From contig NZ_MTBG01000013.1 in the NCBI RefSeq assembly GCF_002119405.1, positions 1 through 64,000 of the forward strand: 64,000 nt of DNA, given 5' to 3'. Each line of letters starts with the position of its first letter. Positions within the stretch are counted from its first letter, which is position 1. Of the stretch, positions 1-8,536 are shown piece after piece. Source of the stretch: Pseudoruegeria sp. SK021 (GTDB taxonomy: Bacteria; Pseudomonadota; Alphaproteobacteria; Rhodobacterales; Rhodobacteraceae). The position numbers were made by a program, and so were the translations under genes. The notes beneath the pieces are model-generated. The model did no database searches and was not told the DNA's origin. It was given only the letters and a program-made list of their open reading frames with translations.

Positions 1-317
1 CGCCCCCCCCCTTCCCGGCCCTGCGATCCGACCGCCGTGCGGCTTTCGCAAGAAACCGGACGTGATCGCCCTGCCGGATATCGGCCCGACGACCGGCACT
101 GATTCGGCGGGCAGCCCCTGACCTTCCGCACGCCAGCAGGTGCTCGGGGAACCCAAGCCCAGCGGTCACGGTTGTTTCTCGGTTGGCGCGTGTCGATCCA
201 AGGCCTAGATAAGGGTGAAGGTCGCCTGCGACACCAGCGTTCCGGTTTGCGCGCCACGATCAAGACTGGCGGGCGCGGCGCAGCGCGGACACCACGACAA
301 CCGAAAGGACCCCCTCA
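1..317. other. Intergenic or end-of-gene region, no gene recognised
   Basis: No convincing coding region is seen here. One forward frame stays open from the window edge to a stop near base 120 and could be the tail of a gene lying outside the window, but the roughly 39 residues are too few to assign. The rest looks like the msrB leader, ending in an AAAGGA Shine-Dalgarno-like sequence just before the msrB ATG. Confidence 0.4.
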
Positions 318-713
318 ATGACCGACAAAATCGTGAAATCTGATGCGGAATGGCAAGCGCAATTGTCGCCACTTGCCTACAAGGTCACCCGCAAGCACGG
401 CACTGAACGCGCGTTCAGTCATGACAACTTTCCGAAAGACCCTGGCACATTTCTATGTATCTGCTGCGGCGCGCCGTTGTTCGGGCAGGACACCAAATTC
501 GACAGCGGCACCGGTTGGCCAAGTTTCTATGCTCCGCTGGACGATGATTTGGTCGGCGAACAGGTGGACCGGACGTTGTTCATGCGGCGGACCGAGGTGC
601 ACTGCAATCGCTGCGATGCCCATCTGGGTCACGTCTTCCCGGACGGCCCGAAGCCGACCGGTCTGCGCTATTGCCTGAATGGTGTGGCGTTAGAGTTTGA
701 ACCTGACGCCTAA
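318..713 (+). CDS. msrB: Peptide-methionine (R)-S-oxide reductase MsrB
   Basis: The product reduces the R epimer of methionine sulfoxide in oxidised proteins, using thioredoxin as reductant. The 131-residue protein is the normal single-domain SelR/MsrB length. Visible family marks are the two zinc-binding Cys pairs (CICC near residue 47 and CNRC near residue 96), the GTGWPSF substrate-pocket motif, HLGHVF, and the catalytic cysteine in RYCLNG near the C terminus. The start has an AAAGGA ribosome-binding site. There is no signal peptide, so it acts in the cytoplasm. It ends 13 bases from the convergent bamE gene and appears to be a single-gene unit. Confidence 0.95.
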   Translation: MTDKIVKSDAEWQAQLSPLAYKVTRKHGTERAFSHDNFPKDPGTFLCICCGAPLFGQDTKFDSGTGWPSFYAPLDDDLVGEQVDRTLFMRRTEVHCNRCDAHLGHVFPDGPKPTGLRYCLNGVALEFEPDA

Positions 714-726
714 ACTGGATGCCGGC

Positions 727-1206
727 CTATTGCAGGACTTCCGCTGCCGTAGGCGTGCCGATATTGCCAAAGATCGACCGCAGGAACCCGATATCGCGAA
801 CCGGAGGATTCGTTGTGCGGCCGGTCAAAACAACCAACTGCCCGTGCTCAATGCCATAACGGCGAATGTCCGTGACTTGCCCGGCATCAGCGAAATCGAT
901 GGCCAAAACCTGACGCTCAATTTCCTTGGGCGGCAGGATGCCCCGGTTCTGACGGCGGGAGGACACATAGTACCACGCGTTATTGTTATCGAAACCGGTG
1001 TTGATCGGCGCACCGATCTTTTCCACCACGGTTTCCCGCGTGTCCGTGCCGACCACAACCTTGGCAAGTTCGCTGGGGGGCGGCACATAACCGTGGTTGT
1101 CGATGGTCGGATTGCACGCAGACAGAACCGACATCCCGATCACTAAGCCCAGAATCCGGCTGCCGGATCGAACCCGGAAATTCGTTTTGCTGGACGCGTT
1201 CGCCAT
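727..1206 (-). CDS. bamE: Outer membrane protein assembly factor BamE (SmpA/OmlA) lipoprotein
   Basis: BamE is a small lipoprotein of the BAM complex that inserts beta-barrel proteins into the outer membrane. The chosen start (M-A-N-A-S-S) is preceded by AAGGAAG; a longer frame begins 27 bases upstream but lacks such a site. The product is 159 residues. A hydrophobic stretch ends in the lipobox LSAC, followed by a BamE fold with GTDTRETVVEKIG, which is the typical helix after the first strand, and AWYYVSSR. The C-terminal 40 residues extend past the usual E. coli length, as in other alphaproteobacteria. It is transcribed divergently from the yceD-rpmF-plsX block. Confidence 0.88.
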   Translation of the reverse strand: MANASSKTNFRVRSGSRILGLVIGMSVLSACNPTIDNHGYVPPPSELAKVVVGTDTRETVVEKIGAPINTGFDNNNAWYYVSSRRQNRGILPPKEIERQVLAIDFADAGQVTDIRRYGIEHGQLVVLTGRTTNPPVRDIGFLRSIFGNIGTPTAAEVLQ

Positions 1207-1285
1207 CTTCTTCCTTGCCTGTCGGGACGACATCTGGCACCCGATTACCTAAGACATCGCTTTTGTACAAGAATGGATACCCGGA

Positions 1286-1864
1286 TTGGCCCCAAGCAAA
1301 CCATCTTCTTCCGCCGCCGGTGATCACGGATCGCGCTTGCGCCTATCTGATCTCTCGCGACGCAAACCGGTGCCCGTCTCGTTCGTGCCCGACACTGAAA
1401 CCCTGCGCCAAATGGCCAAGGACCTGGATATTCTCGACGTCCAGAAGGCCCGAATGGACGGAAAGCTGACTGCGGTCGGCGACCGAGACTGGGACCTGAC
1501 CGCCAAATTCGCCGCAACCGTGACGCAGGCTTGCGTGGCGACCCTCGCCCCCGTGCGCACGCGGATCGAAGACAGTTTGGAATTGCGGTTTCGCGCCGGT
1601 GTTGATGACACCGTTACGGACAGCGAAATGGAAATGCCCGATGACGACTCGCTTGAGCCGCTGCCAACGTCACTCGATCTGACTGCGATTCTACTGGAAG
1701 GACTTTCCCTCGCGCTGCCGCCCTACCCGCGCGTCGAAGGGGCCGCGCTGGACGAAACCAATTTCACTGAACCAGGCAAAACCCCATTGCGGGACGAAGA
1801 TCTGCGCCCGTTTGCCGGTTTGGCCGATCTTAAACGTAAATTGGGCAGCTCAGACGACACCTAA
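1286..1864 (+). CDS. yceD: YceD/DUF177 family protein upstream of rpmF
   Basis: This is a DUF177 (YceD) protein. The family almost always sits directly before rpmF and is linked to 23S rRNA or large-subunit accumulation, though its biochemical role is unclear. The family core runs from about residue 30 to 180 and includes a Q-A-C-V-A-T-L-A-P-V segment (the cysteine of the conserved QxCVxTLxPv motif) and an acidic stretch DDDSLEPLP. The reading frame opens at a TTG and no good ATG or ribosome-binding site is visible, so the start could lie several codons later. Its position 160 bases before rpmF supports the call. Confidence 0.85.
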   Translation: MAPSKPSSSAAGDHGSRLRLSDLSRRKPVPVSFVPDTETLRQMAKDLDILDVQKARMDGKLTAVGDRDWDLTAKFAATVTQACVATLAPVRTRIEDSLELRFRAGVDDTVTDSEMEMPDDDSLEPLPTSLDLTAILLEGLSLALPPYPRVEGAALDETNFTEPGKTPLRDEDLRPFAGLADLKRKLGSSDDT

Positions 1865-2025
1865 CCTCGACTTGGCCCCCACGCGCCCAAAAAACCACTT
1901 GCACCCTGATATAAAACCGCTATCACTCCGGTTCCGTTTTAACGCGAGTCTTGACCCTCTTTCGGGGGGCCTACTGACCCGCAAGTCTGCCAAAGGGCCA
2001 TGCGCCCACCATCCGAGGTTGTCAC

Positions 2026-2232
2026 ATGGCTGTCCCAAAGAGTAAGATCACCCGGTCGCGCCGGAACATGCGCCGTTCGCACGATGCGTTGGTCGCTGGA
2101 AATCCCAACGAGTGCACCAATTGCGGTGAACTGAAGCGTCCGCACCACGTTTGCCCGTCCTGCGGTCACTATGCCGATCGTGAAGTCATCGCGATGGTCG
2201 AGGATATCGATCTGGACGAAGACGCGGCTTGA
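2026..2232 (+). CDS. rpmF: 50S ribosomal protein L32
   Basis: This is ribosomal protein L32, a 68-residue basic protein of the large subunit. It starts with the invariant MAVPKSK and the R-R-N-M-R-R-S-H-D segment. It keeps a four-cysteine zinc ribbon, CTNC followed by CPSC, so it is the zinc-containing form and not the cysteine-less paralogue. The tail is acidic. It lies between yceD and plsX, the usual bacterial order that links ribosome and membrane lipid synthesis. The 160-base leader is AT-richer than its surroundings and may hold a promoter. Confidence 0.97.
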   Translation: MAVPKSKITRSRRNMRRSHDALVAGNPNECTNCGELKRPHHVCPSCGHYADREVIAMVEDIDLDEDAA

Positions 2233-2255
2233 AGATCTGACGCGCGCGGTATTTC

Positions 2256-3371
2256 ATGATGGCACGGGAGTCTGACACGGTCACGCACCGCGCCCTCACG
2301 AAAACTGTCGTAATTTCGATCGACGCTATGGGTGGCGATTCCGGCCCCGCGCCAGTGGTTGCGGGGATGGAACAATCAGCCGCTAAAAATCCCGATATAC
2401 GCTTCATTGTGTTCGGCAAGAAAGACGAGTTGGACACACTGATCGCCCGCAAGCGGGCGTTGCGAGATCGATGCATTGTGCGCGACGCCCCCGGCGTCGT
2501 GACAATGGACACCAAGCCCAGCAATGCAATGCGCCACGGCAAAGACACGTCCATGTGGGCGGCCATTGAGGCTGTTCGCGACCGTGAAGCCTCGGTCTGT
2601 GTGTCCTGTGGCAACACCGGCGCGCTGATGGCGATGTCGATGCTGCGTCTGCGCAAAATTCAAGGCATCAACCGGCCGGCAATTGCCTGTCTGTGGCCGT
2701 CACGAAATCCCTCAGGGTTCAACGTGATGCTTGATGCCGGCGCTGATATTCGCGCCGACGCCGAAGACCTTTTGCAATACGCACTGATGGGGGCATCCTA
2801 TGCCCGGGTCGGCCTGAATTTGGAGCGTCCGCGCGTCGGCCTGCTGAACGTCGGCACAGAAGAGCATAAAGGCCGCGCCGAGTTGAAGGTCGCTTTCGAC
2901 ATGATTTCCGCCGCCTCCCAATCCGCCAACTTCCAGTTCATTGGATATGTGGAAGGGGGTGACTTACTCTCGGACCGGGTGGATGTGGTGGTCACCGACG
3001 GATTCAGCGGCAACGTCGCGCTAAAGACCGGCGAAGGCACTGCCAAATTGATCCGCGACCTGCTGAGTGACGCCTTCAAATATTCTCCGATGTCCCGCGT
3101 GGCGGCCCTGTTGGCCCTGACCTCGTTGCGGCGTTTGGCGAAACGAATCGACCCCCGCCGGGTCAACGGCGGCGTTTTCCTTGGTTTGAACGGCTCGGTC
3201 GTGAAATCGCACGGATCGGCAGATGCGACCGGCATCTCGGCGGCGATCAAACTGGCCTTCGAACTGGGTCAGGCGGATATTCCGGAACGGATTGCGGCAC
3301 GGGTTGCATCCCTGTCCACCCCGGTCCAAGGTGGCTCTCACCCAAGCCAACCGGTCGGTACCAAAGAATGA
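2256..3371 (+). CDS. plsX: Phosphate acyltransferase PlsX
   Basis: PlsX converts acyl-ACP and phosphate into acyl-phosphate, the donor for the first acylation of glycerol-3-phosphate in phospholipid synthesis. The 371-residue length is slightly above the family's usual 330-350 because of N- and C-terminal extensions. Family marks are SIDAMGGDSGP near residue 22, SCGNTGALMA in the middle, and VTDGFSGNVALKTGEG near residue 245. The start is ATG-ATG; an internal start nearer the IDAMGGD motif is possible. Its TGA overlaps the fabH ATG by four bases, so translation is probably coupled. It acts at the inner face of the membrane. Confidence 0.95.
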   Translation: MMARESDTVTHRALTKTVVISIDAMGGDSGPAPVVAGMEQSAAKNPDIRFIVFGKKDELDTLIARKRALRDRCIVRDAPGVVTMDTKPSNAMRHGKDTSMWAAIEAVRDREASVCVSCGNTGALMAMSMLRLRKIQGINRPAIACLWPSRNPSGFNVMLDAGADIRADAEDLLQYALMGASYARVGLNLERPRVGLLNVGTEEHKGRAELKVAFDMISAASQSANFQFIGYVEGGDLLSDRVDVVVTDGFSGNVALKTGEGTAKLIRDLLSDAFKYSPMSRVAALLALTSLRRLAKRIDPRRVNGGVFLGLNGSVVKSHGSADATGISAAIKLAFELGQADIPERIAARVASLSTPVQGGSHPSQPVGTKE

Positions 3372-4339
3372 CAATACGTGCTGTGATACGGGGAGTAGGT
3401 CACTACCTTCCGGACAGAGTTGTTGAAAACAATGACTTTCCTGCCGAACTTGAAACCAGTGACGACTGGATCAGGTCGCGGTCTGGGATCGAGCGACGGC
3501 ATTTCGCAGCCGAAGGTCAGACCACCTCTGATCTGGCCGCAAGGGCCGCGCGTGCGGCACTGATCGATGCCGGCCTGACAATTGACGACATTGACGCCAT
3601 CGTTGTGGCCACCTCGACCGCCGATCTGACCTTCCCGTCAGCTGCGACCATGGTTCAGGATGCGTTGGGCATGACGTCGGGCTTTGCCTTTGACGTTCAG
3701 GCTGTTTGCGCCGGATTTGTGTTTGCTCTGGCGAATGCCAACGGCATGATTCTATCGGGTCAGGCGGACCGCATCCTCGTGATCGGCGCCGAAACCTTCA
3801 GCCGCATCCTTGATTGGACCGACCGCACCACCTGCGTGTTGTTCGGCGACGGCGCCGGCGCCGTGATTCTGGAACGGGCCGAAGGGGCAGGAACCTCTGC
3901 GGATCGCGGCATTCTTTCATCCGATTTACATTCTGACGGACGCCACCGCGATATTCTTTATGTTGATGGCGGGGTCTCGACCGGCACCACCGGGCACCTC
4001 AAAATGCAGGGCCGCGAGGTCTTTCGCCATGCCGTCGAAAAGCTGGCCGAGACCGCGGAAGCGGCGCTCGACAAAGCCAACCTGACCAGTGCCGATGTGG
4101 ACTGGATTGTTCCGCATCAAGCCAACCTGAGAATCATCAAGGCAACCGCCCAGCGGATGGATGTGCCGATGGAGCGGGTCGTCCTGACGGTTCAGGATCA
4201 TGGCAATACCTCTGCCGCATCGATTCCCCTTGCTTTGTCGGTTGGCAAACAACGCGGGCAGATCAAAGCCAACGATCTTCTGGTTGTCGAAGCGATTGGC
4301 GGCGGTTTGGCGTGGGGATCCGTGGTTCTGCGCTGGTAA
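3368..4339 (+). CDS. fabH: Beta-ketoacyl-ACP synthase III FabH
   Basis: FabH condenses acetyl-CoA with malonyl-ACP and so starts each fatty acid chain. The 323 residues match the family length. The catalytic triad is visible: the cysteine in DVQAVCAGF near residue 113, the histidine in PHQANLR near residue 250, and the asparagine in DHGNTSAAS near residue 280. The C-terminal GGGLAWGSV is the conserved end. The ATG overlaps the plsX stop (ATGA), which marks a plsX-fabH operon. A weak inverted repeat lies between this gene and the ihfA promoter. Confidence 0.97.
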   Translation: MTIRAVIRGVGHYLPDRVVENNDFPAELETSDDWIRSRSGIERRHFAAEGQTTSDLAARAARAALIDAGLTIDDIDAIVVATSTADLTFPSAATMVQDALGMTSGFAFDVQAVCAGFVFALANANGMILSGQADRILVIGAETFSRILDWTDRTTCVLFGDGAGAVILERAEGAGTSADRGILSSDLHSDGRHRDILYVDGGVSTGTTGHLKMQGREVFRHAVEKLAETAEAALDKANLTSADVDWIVPHQANLRIIKATAQRMDVPMERVVLTVQDHGNTSAASIPLALSVGKQRGQIKANDLLVVEAIGGGLAWGSVVLRW

Positions 4340-4378
4340 CCTGAACAAAAATGGGCATTTGCGACATCGAAACGCCCA

Positions 4379-4408
4379 TTGACAGAAAAATCGTGCTAGC
4401 ACTATCCT
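4379..4408 (+). promoter_or_regulatory. Candidate sigma-70-type promoter for ihfA
   Basis: A perfect TTGACA hexamer at 4379-4384 is followed after 18 bases by TATCCT at 4403-4408, 26 bases before the ihfA ATG. This matches the -35/-10 pattern of housekeeping promoters and sits in the only gap between fabH and ihfA. It was recognised by eye only. Confidence 0.55.
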
Positions 4409-4433
4409 GACGCTGACGTTTTGGAGACGATCA

Positions 4434-4736
4434 ATGAGTGGCAAGACTTTAACCCGAATGGATCTGAGCGAGGCTGTTTTTCGCGAGGTCGGACTTTCCC
4501 GAAATGAATCGTCGCAATTGGTTGAATCGGTTCTGGCGCATCTAAGCGACACGCTTGCCAGTGGCGATTCCGTCAAGATTTCGTCTTTCGGAACCTTCAA
4601 TATCCGCGACAAGGCAGCCCGCGTTGGCCGGAATCCCAAGACCGGAGAAGAAGTGCCAATCCACCCCCGCCGGGTTTTGACCTTCCGCCCATCCCATCTG
4701 ATGAAAGAGCGTGTTGCCCAAGGCAACAAAAGCTGA
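4434..4736 (+). CDS. ihfA: Integration host factor subunit alpha
   Basis: This is the alpha subunit of IHF, a DNA-bending nucleoid protein that works as a heterodimer with IhfB in recombination, replication and transcription. The 100 residues fit the HU/IHF family. Visible marks are the N-terminal helices (T-R-M-D-L-S-E-A-V), the core [13 protein letters not shown] and the beta-arm signature [12 protein letters not shown], whose proline intercalates into DNA. The alpha assignment rests on the [13 protein letters not shown]-type helix and its position before a MerR-type gene, as in other alphaproteobacteria. A ribosome-binding TTTGGAGA precedes the ATG. Confidence 0.95.
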   Translation: MSGKTLTRMDLSEAVFREVGLSRNESSQLVESVLAHLSDTLASGDSVKISSFGTFNIRDKAARVGRNPKTGEEVPIHPRRVLTFRPSHLMKERVAQGNKS

Positions 4737-4753
4737 GCCGAACCGGCACAGAG

Positions 4754-5683
4754 ATGAAAAAATCGCCCCAAGCCTTCCGGACGATCAGCGAAGTTGCGCA
4801 TTGGCTTGAGACGCCCGCCCATGTGCTGCGCTTTTGGGAAAGCCGCTTTCCCGAAATCGCCCCCGTCAAGCGGGCGGGCGGACGGCGGTATTATCGCCCC
4901 GAAGACATGCAGTTATTGGGTGGGATCAAACACCTGCTGCACACTGAGGGTCACACCATCAAGGCGGTTCAGTCTAAACTGGAAGCAGAAGGTTCAGAGG
5001 CCGTCGCCGCCTTTTCGCCGCCAATGACGTTCGGTGCGCAGTCGGCAGAGCCAGAAGCCGAAGACCCCGCCCTCGCAGATACGCCCGACCAGTCGGACGT
5101 CACGACCTCGCCCGACGTCTCTGTGGTTGAAGATGCGCCCCCGCCTTCCGAAAGCGGCCCCATGGCCGAACCCGAAGATCACCCGGACGACGCGGCAGAA
5201 GATCAAGTTTCGACGCCCCCCGATGCGGCCGAGACCGGGCCGACGCCCGCTTTTATCCGGTCCGCCGCCCCCCACCCCGCCGCCGTTGAAGCCACTGAAG
5301 ACGCAGACGACTTGTCTTCGCACGGGAGCGAGATAGCCCCCCCGCCGATTGGCTTCTTTTTCGATGACAGCGTCGAGTCGGACCTCGATGAAGACGACGT
5401 CCCTATGGGCGCCGACACACCTGATCTCGGGCAAGACGACGACGCAGCCATTTCGCCTGCGGTCACGGCGGCGGACTCTGTGATTACCCTCCCGCTTTCA
5501 TCGACATCAGACGACCAAAATCCCGACGATCCCGATGATGATGCACGGCTTCCGGGCAGGGCCATTCCACTGTCCGCCTGCCTGCGGGCCCTCTCTCCGG
5601 CGTCGTTTCCGCAGCCCGCCGCACGCGCGGCTCTGTCCGATCTATATGCGCGCCTATCCGCCCTCCACACCCCGCCAGAGTGA
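4754..5683 (+). CDS. MerR-family transcriptional regulator with long acidic C-terminal tail
   Basis: Residues 8-75 form a MerR-type winged helix: [11 protein letters not shown], then [10 protein letters not shown] and [11 protein letters not shown], the canonical recognition helix and wing. The remaining 230 residues are a low-complexity stretch rich in Asp, Glu, Pro and Ala, followed by a short helical end ([12 protein letters not shown]). No metal-binding cysteines are present, so this is not a classic metal sensor. It lies 17 bases after ihfA and is likely co-transcribed. Rhodobacterales genomes often carry such a gene here, but the target and effector are unknown. Confidence 0.85.
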   Translation: MKKSPQAFRTISEVAHWLETPAHVLRFWESRFPEIAPVKRAGGRRYYRPEDMQLLGGIKHLLHTEGHTIKAVQSKLEAEGSEAVAAFSPPMTFGAQSAEPEAEDPALADTPDQSDVTTSPDVSVVEDAPPPSESGPMAEPEDHPDDAAEDQVSTPPDAAETGPTPAFIRSAAPHPAAVEATEDADDLSSHGSEIAPPPIGFFFDDSVESDLDEDDVPMGADTPDLGQDDDAAISPAVTAADSVITLPLSSTSDDQNPDDPDDDARLPGRAIPLSACLRALSPASFPQPAARAALSDLYARLSALHTPPE

Positions 5684-5755
5684 CAGACAAAAACCCGAAA
5701 TTCCTGCGGTTTGTGCCTTGCCCTGCCCCATAGACCTGTTAAATAGGCCTCCGGT

Positions 5756-5832
5756 CGGGCCATAGCGCAGCCTGGTAGCGCGTCCGTCTGGGGGACGGGA
5801 GGTCGCAGGTTCGAACCCTGCTGGCCCGACCA
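5756..5832 (+). tRNA. tRNA-Pro (anticodon GGG)
   Basis: A complete 77-base cloverleaf was folded by hand. The acceptor stem CGGGCCA pairs with TGGCCCG, the D stem is GCGC/GCGC, and the anticodon stem TCCGT/ACGGG encloses the loop CTGGGGG with anticodon GGG. The T arm is GCAGG-TTCGAAC-CCTGC. The CCA end is encoded. It reads proline codons CCC and CCU. It lies between the MerR-type gene and dCTP deaminase. Confidence 0.97.
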
Positions 5833-5908
5833 GTTGCAAGGCTCGCACCCTATAAAGGGGCTGCGGGCTTTTTGCATTTCAAGCCGTCCCAGGATGGAGA
5901 GGGCCTCG

Positions 5909-7015
5909 ATGACCATAGACCAATCTTACGCCTCAGATCGTTGCGGTGTCCTGCCTATTCAGGACCTGCGCACGATGGTTGCAACGGGCCAGATTTCGGG
6001 CAGTTCTCCGGTCGAGGAAATTCAGTTTCAACCGGCGTCGCTTGACTTGCGGCTTGGCCATACGGCTTACCGCGTACGGGCGTCCTTTCTGACCGGTTCG
6101 GGAAAGACCGTCGCCGACCGTCTGGCCGAGTTTCAGATGCACAAGGTCGATCTGGGTCCGGGGGCCGTTCTTGAAAAGGGCTGCGTCTATGTGGTCCCGT
6201 TGATGGAACATCTCGCCCTGCCCGAGGATGTTCAGGCCGTCGCCAATGCCAAAAGCTCGACGGGGCGGTTGGATCTTCTCACCCGGACCATCATCGACCA
6301 AGGCAGCGAATTTGATCGGATCCCGGCAGGCTATCACGGCCCGCTTTATGCCGAAATTTGCCCGCGCAGCTTTTCCGTTCTGGTGCGCCCCGGCATGCGC
6401 CTGAACCAGATCAGGTTCCGCAACGGGGAAGCCGGTCTTGATGATGACGCGTTGCGCGCCTTGCATGAGCAGGTCGGGCTGGTGGACACCCCGCCCCACA
6501 TCGACGGTGGCCTCGGCTTCTCGGTCGATCTGGAACCGCGAAGCGACGGCATTGTCGGTTACCGCGCCAAACCTCATTCCGGCGTCATCGACATGGACAG
6601 GATCGGGGCCTATGCGGTGTCGGATTTCTGGGATCCCCTACACAGCGACCATGGCGGTTTGATTCTTGATCCCGGCGCATTTTATATCCTTGTCAGCCGC
6701 GAAGCCGTGCACATTCCCCCGGATTATGCCGCTGAAATGGCGCCGTATATGGCGTTGGTTGGCGAGTTTCGGGTCCATTACGCAGGCTTTTTCGACCCCG
6801 GCTTTGGCCATGCACAGGCCGGCGGCACCGGGTCCCGCGGTGTTTTAGAAGTCCGCTGTCACGAATCGCCGTTCCTGCTAGAGCATGGCCAGCGGGTGGG
6901 ACGATTGCTGTATGAACATATGCGGACCCCGCCAGAGCGGCTGTACGGATCGGCCAGCGCGTCCAACTATCAGGGCCAGGGCCTGAAGCTGTCCAAGCAT
7001 TTCCACGGCGTTTAG
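5909..7015 (+). CDS. dcd: 2'-deoxycytidine 5'-triphosphate deaminase, long tandem-domain form
   Basis: dCTP deaminase turns dCTP into dUTP on the route to dTMP. The 368-residue protein is about twice the size of E. coli Dcd (193 residues) because the trimeric dUTPase-like fold is repeated. The first half carries the family motifs KSSTGRLD, a Q-G-S-E-F strand, GYHGPLYAEI and RPGMRLNQIRF. The second half repeats the pattern as FDPGFG, RGVLEVRCHE and HGQRVGRLLYE. This long form is common in alphaproteobacteria. The ATG at 5909 is chosen over an upstream TTG because GGAGAGGG lies just before it. It begins 76 bases after the tRNA-Pro gene. Confidence 0.88.
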   Translation: MTIDQSYASDRCGVLPIQDLRTMVATGQISGSSPVEEIQFQPASLDLRLGHTAYRVRASFLTGSGKTVADRLAEFQMHKVDLGPGAVLEKGCVYVVPLMEHLALPEDVQAVANAKSSTGRLDLLTRTIIDQGSEFDRIPAGYHGPLYAEICPRSFSVLVRPGMRLNQIRFRNGEAGLDDDALRALHEQVGLVDTPPHIDGGLGFSVDLEPRSDGIVGYRAKPHSGVIDMDRIGAYAVSDFWDPLHSDHGGLILDPGAFYILVSREAVHIPPDYAAEMAPYMALVGEFRVHYAGFFDPGFGHAQAGGTGSRGVLEVRCHESPFLLEHGQRVGRLLYEHMRTPPERLYGSASASNYQGQGLKLSKHFHGV

Positions 7016-7259
7016 CCAAAGGCATTGCGCATTCCACGCTCACTGATCTGACCTCGCGCCCCTGTTGGGGAAGCGCAGTTGTGCCGTGCACACCGTTCAA
7101 TCGGATCAGAGCCGGATGGCCCGAATTCAACCGCGCGTGGCTCCGCTCGACGCCGCCGCAAGTTCAGCAGTCTTGGGCCCGCCCTACGGGATCGCGTCCA
7201 GCCTTGCGGACCGGCGCCAGACGGCGAGGACCGCGGCTGGGCCGCACAGGATCGACCAT

Positions 7260-7283
7260 AAAAAAGGCGCCCCGAAGGACGCC
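7260..7283 (-). terminator. Rho-independent terminator of acpP
   Basis: Read on the minus strand, GGCGTCC-TTCG-GGGCGCC forms a 7-base-pair stem (with one G-U pair) on a TTCG tetraloop, followed directly by a run of T. It lies 31 bases past the acpP stop. The 240 bases between the dCTP deaminase stop and this terminator hold no convincing gene. Confidence 0.85.
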
Positions 7284-7313
7284 AATTCTTTGTTATGTCG
7301 CGAATGATGTAGA

Positions 7314-7547
7314 TCAGACCGCTTCGGAGATGAACTTCACCGCGTCGCCGAAAGTCTGGATCGTTTCAGCCGCATCATCGGGAATCTCGATGCTGAACTC
7401 TTCTTCGAAGGCCATAACCAGCTCAACGGTATCAAGGCTGTCTGCGCCCAGATCGTCGATGAAGGATGCGTTCTCGGTCACTTTCGCTTCGTCCACACCC
7501 AGGTGCTCGACGACGATCTTCTTAACGCGATCTGCGATGTCGCTCAT
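7314..7547 (-). CDS. acpP: Acyl carrier protein
   Basis: AcpP carries growing acyl chains on a 4'-phosphopantetheine arm during fatty acid synthesis. The 77 residues, very acidic, are standard. The attachment serine is in [11 protein letters not shown] near residue 36. The sequence [11 protein letters not shown] matches the family N terminus. An AGGAAC ribosome-binding site precedes the ATG. It is the last gene of the minus-strand run fabD-fabG-acpP, but a 198-base gap to fabG suggests it also has its own promoter, as is usual for this very highly expressed gene. Confidence 0.98.
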   Translation of the reverse strand: MSDIADRVKKIVVEHLGVDEAKVTENASFIDDLGADSLDTVELVMAFEEEFSIEIPDDAAETIQTFGDAVKFISEAV

Positions 7548-7745
7548 GTTCGTTCCTCTATGGTCTTCGGGGGTCTTGCCCGTTTTCGAATTCTGACCCG
7601 TCCGGGTCTTACCGGGCTCTTCAGCCCATCGTCCTGCCTAGCAGCGGGAATGATCCCCTGACCCCGGCAAAGCTGCGTGGCCTATAGCATATGGGAAACT
7701 GAAGGCAAACGCTTTCGCCACATCCCCCACAGCTAGGACCCGTTG

Positions 7746-8483
7746 TTAAATCATGGCCATGCCGCCGTTCACATGCAAGACCGTGCCGGTGGTATATCCG
7801 GCTTCTGCGCTGGCAAGATAAAGCACCGCCGCCGCGATCTCGGCAGGTTCGCCCATCCGTCCGGTCGGAACATTGCCAAGAATCGCGGACTTCTGATCGT
7901 CGGTCAGTTTGTCCGTCATCGCAGTGGTGATGAATCCCGGGGCCACAGCGTTCACTGTGATGCCACGGCTGGCAACCTCATAGGCCAGCGATTTCGACAT
8001 GCCGACCATCCCGGCCTTGGCCGCCGCGTAGTTGCCCTGCCCCGGATTGCCCGTCGCGCCAACCACCGAGCTGATGTTCACAATCCGGCCCCAGCGCTTT
8101 TTCATCATTCCGCGCAGCACACCCCGACACAACCGCATCGTGGCGGTCAGGTTGATCTCCAGCACCTCGGCCCATTCATCGTTCGACATCCGCATGAACA
8201 GATTGTCCCGGGTGACCCCGGCATTGTTCACCAGAATATCGATGCCGCCCATTGCTTCGATCGCCTGCTTTGGCAAAGCTTCGACCGCAGTGGCATCCGA
8301 CAGGTTGCACGGCAGGACATGGGTCCGCTCGCCCAGTTCCTTGGCCAAGGCATCCAGCGGCATGATCCGCGTTCCTGACAAGGCCACGGTCGCGCCCGCA
8401 GCATGAAGCGTCTTGGCAATCTCGGCGCCAATGCCGCCCGAAGCGCCGGTGACCAGCGCGGTTTTTCCAGTCAGATCAAACAT
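7746..8483 (-). CDS. fabG: 3-oxoacyl-ACP reductase FabG
   Basis: FabG reduces 3-oxoacyl-ACP with NADPH in the elongation cycle of fatty acid synthesis. The 245-residue protein is a short-chain dehydrogenase with the cofactor motif GASGGIG near residue 14, NNAGVTRDN near residue 87, the catalytic serine in NISSVVG and the Tyr/Lys pair in YAAAKAG near residue 150. The ending G-T-V-L-H-V-N-G-G-M matches FabG. The neighbours fabD (upstream) and acpP (downstream) support assignment to the primary pathway and not to a paralogous reductase. Confidence 0.97.
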   Translation of the reverse strand: MFDLTGKTALVTGASGGIGAEIAKTLHAAGATVALSGTRIMPLDALAKELGERTHVLPCNLSDATAVEALPKQAIEAMGGIDILVNNAGVTRDNLFMRMSNDEWAEVLEINLTATMRLCRGVLRGMMKKRWGRIVNISSVVGATGNPGQGNYAAAKAGMVGMSKSLAYEVASRGITVNAVAPGFITTAMTDKLTDDQKSAILGNVPTGRMGEPAEIAAAVLYLASAEAGYTTGTVLHVNGGMAMI

Positions 8484-8536
8484 GAAGTCCCGTTTCTCTT
8501 TTCGTAAGTGCGGTGATGGTCCCGTTGGGCCACGCC

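Noticed and set aside
697-1146. Plus-strand frame of 149 codons opposite bamE
   Set aside because: The minus strand has a proper lipobox, ribosome-binding site and BamE motifs; the plus-strand product has none and would begin inside msrB.
5034-5336. Alternative frame coding a basic Arg/Pro-rich protein within the MerR-type gene
   Set aside because: It is an out-of-frame reading of the acidic low-complexity tail; the composition follows from the repeat-like GC-rich codons.
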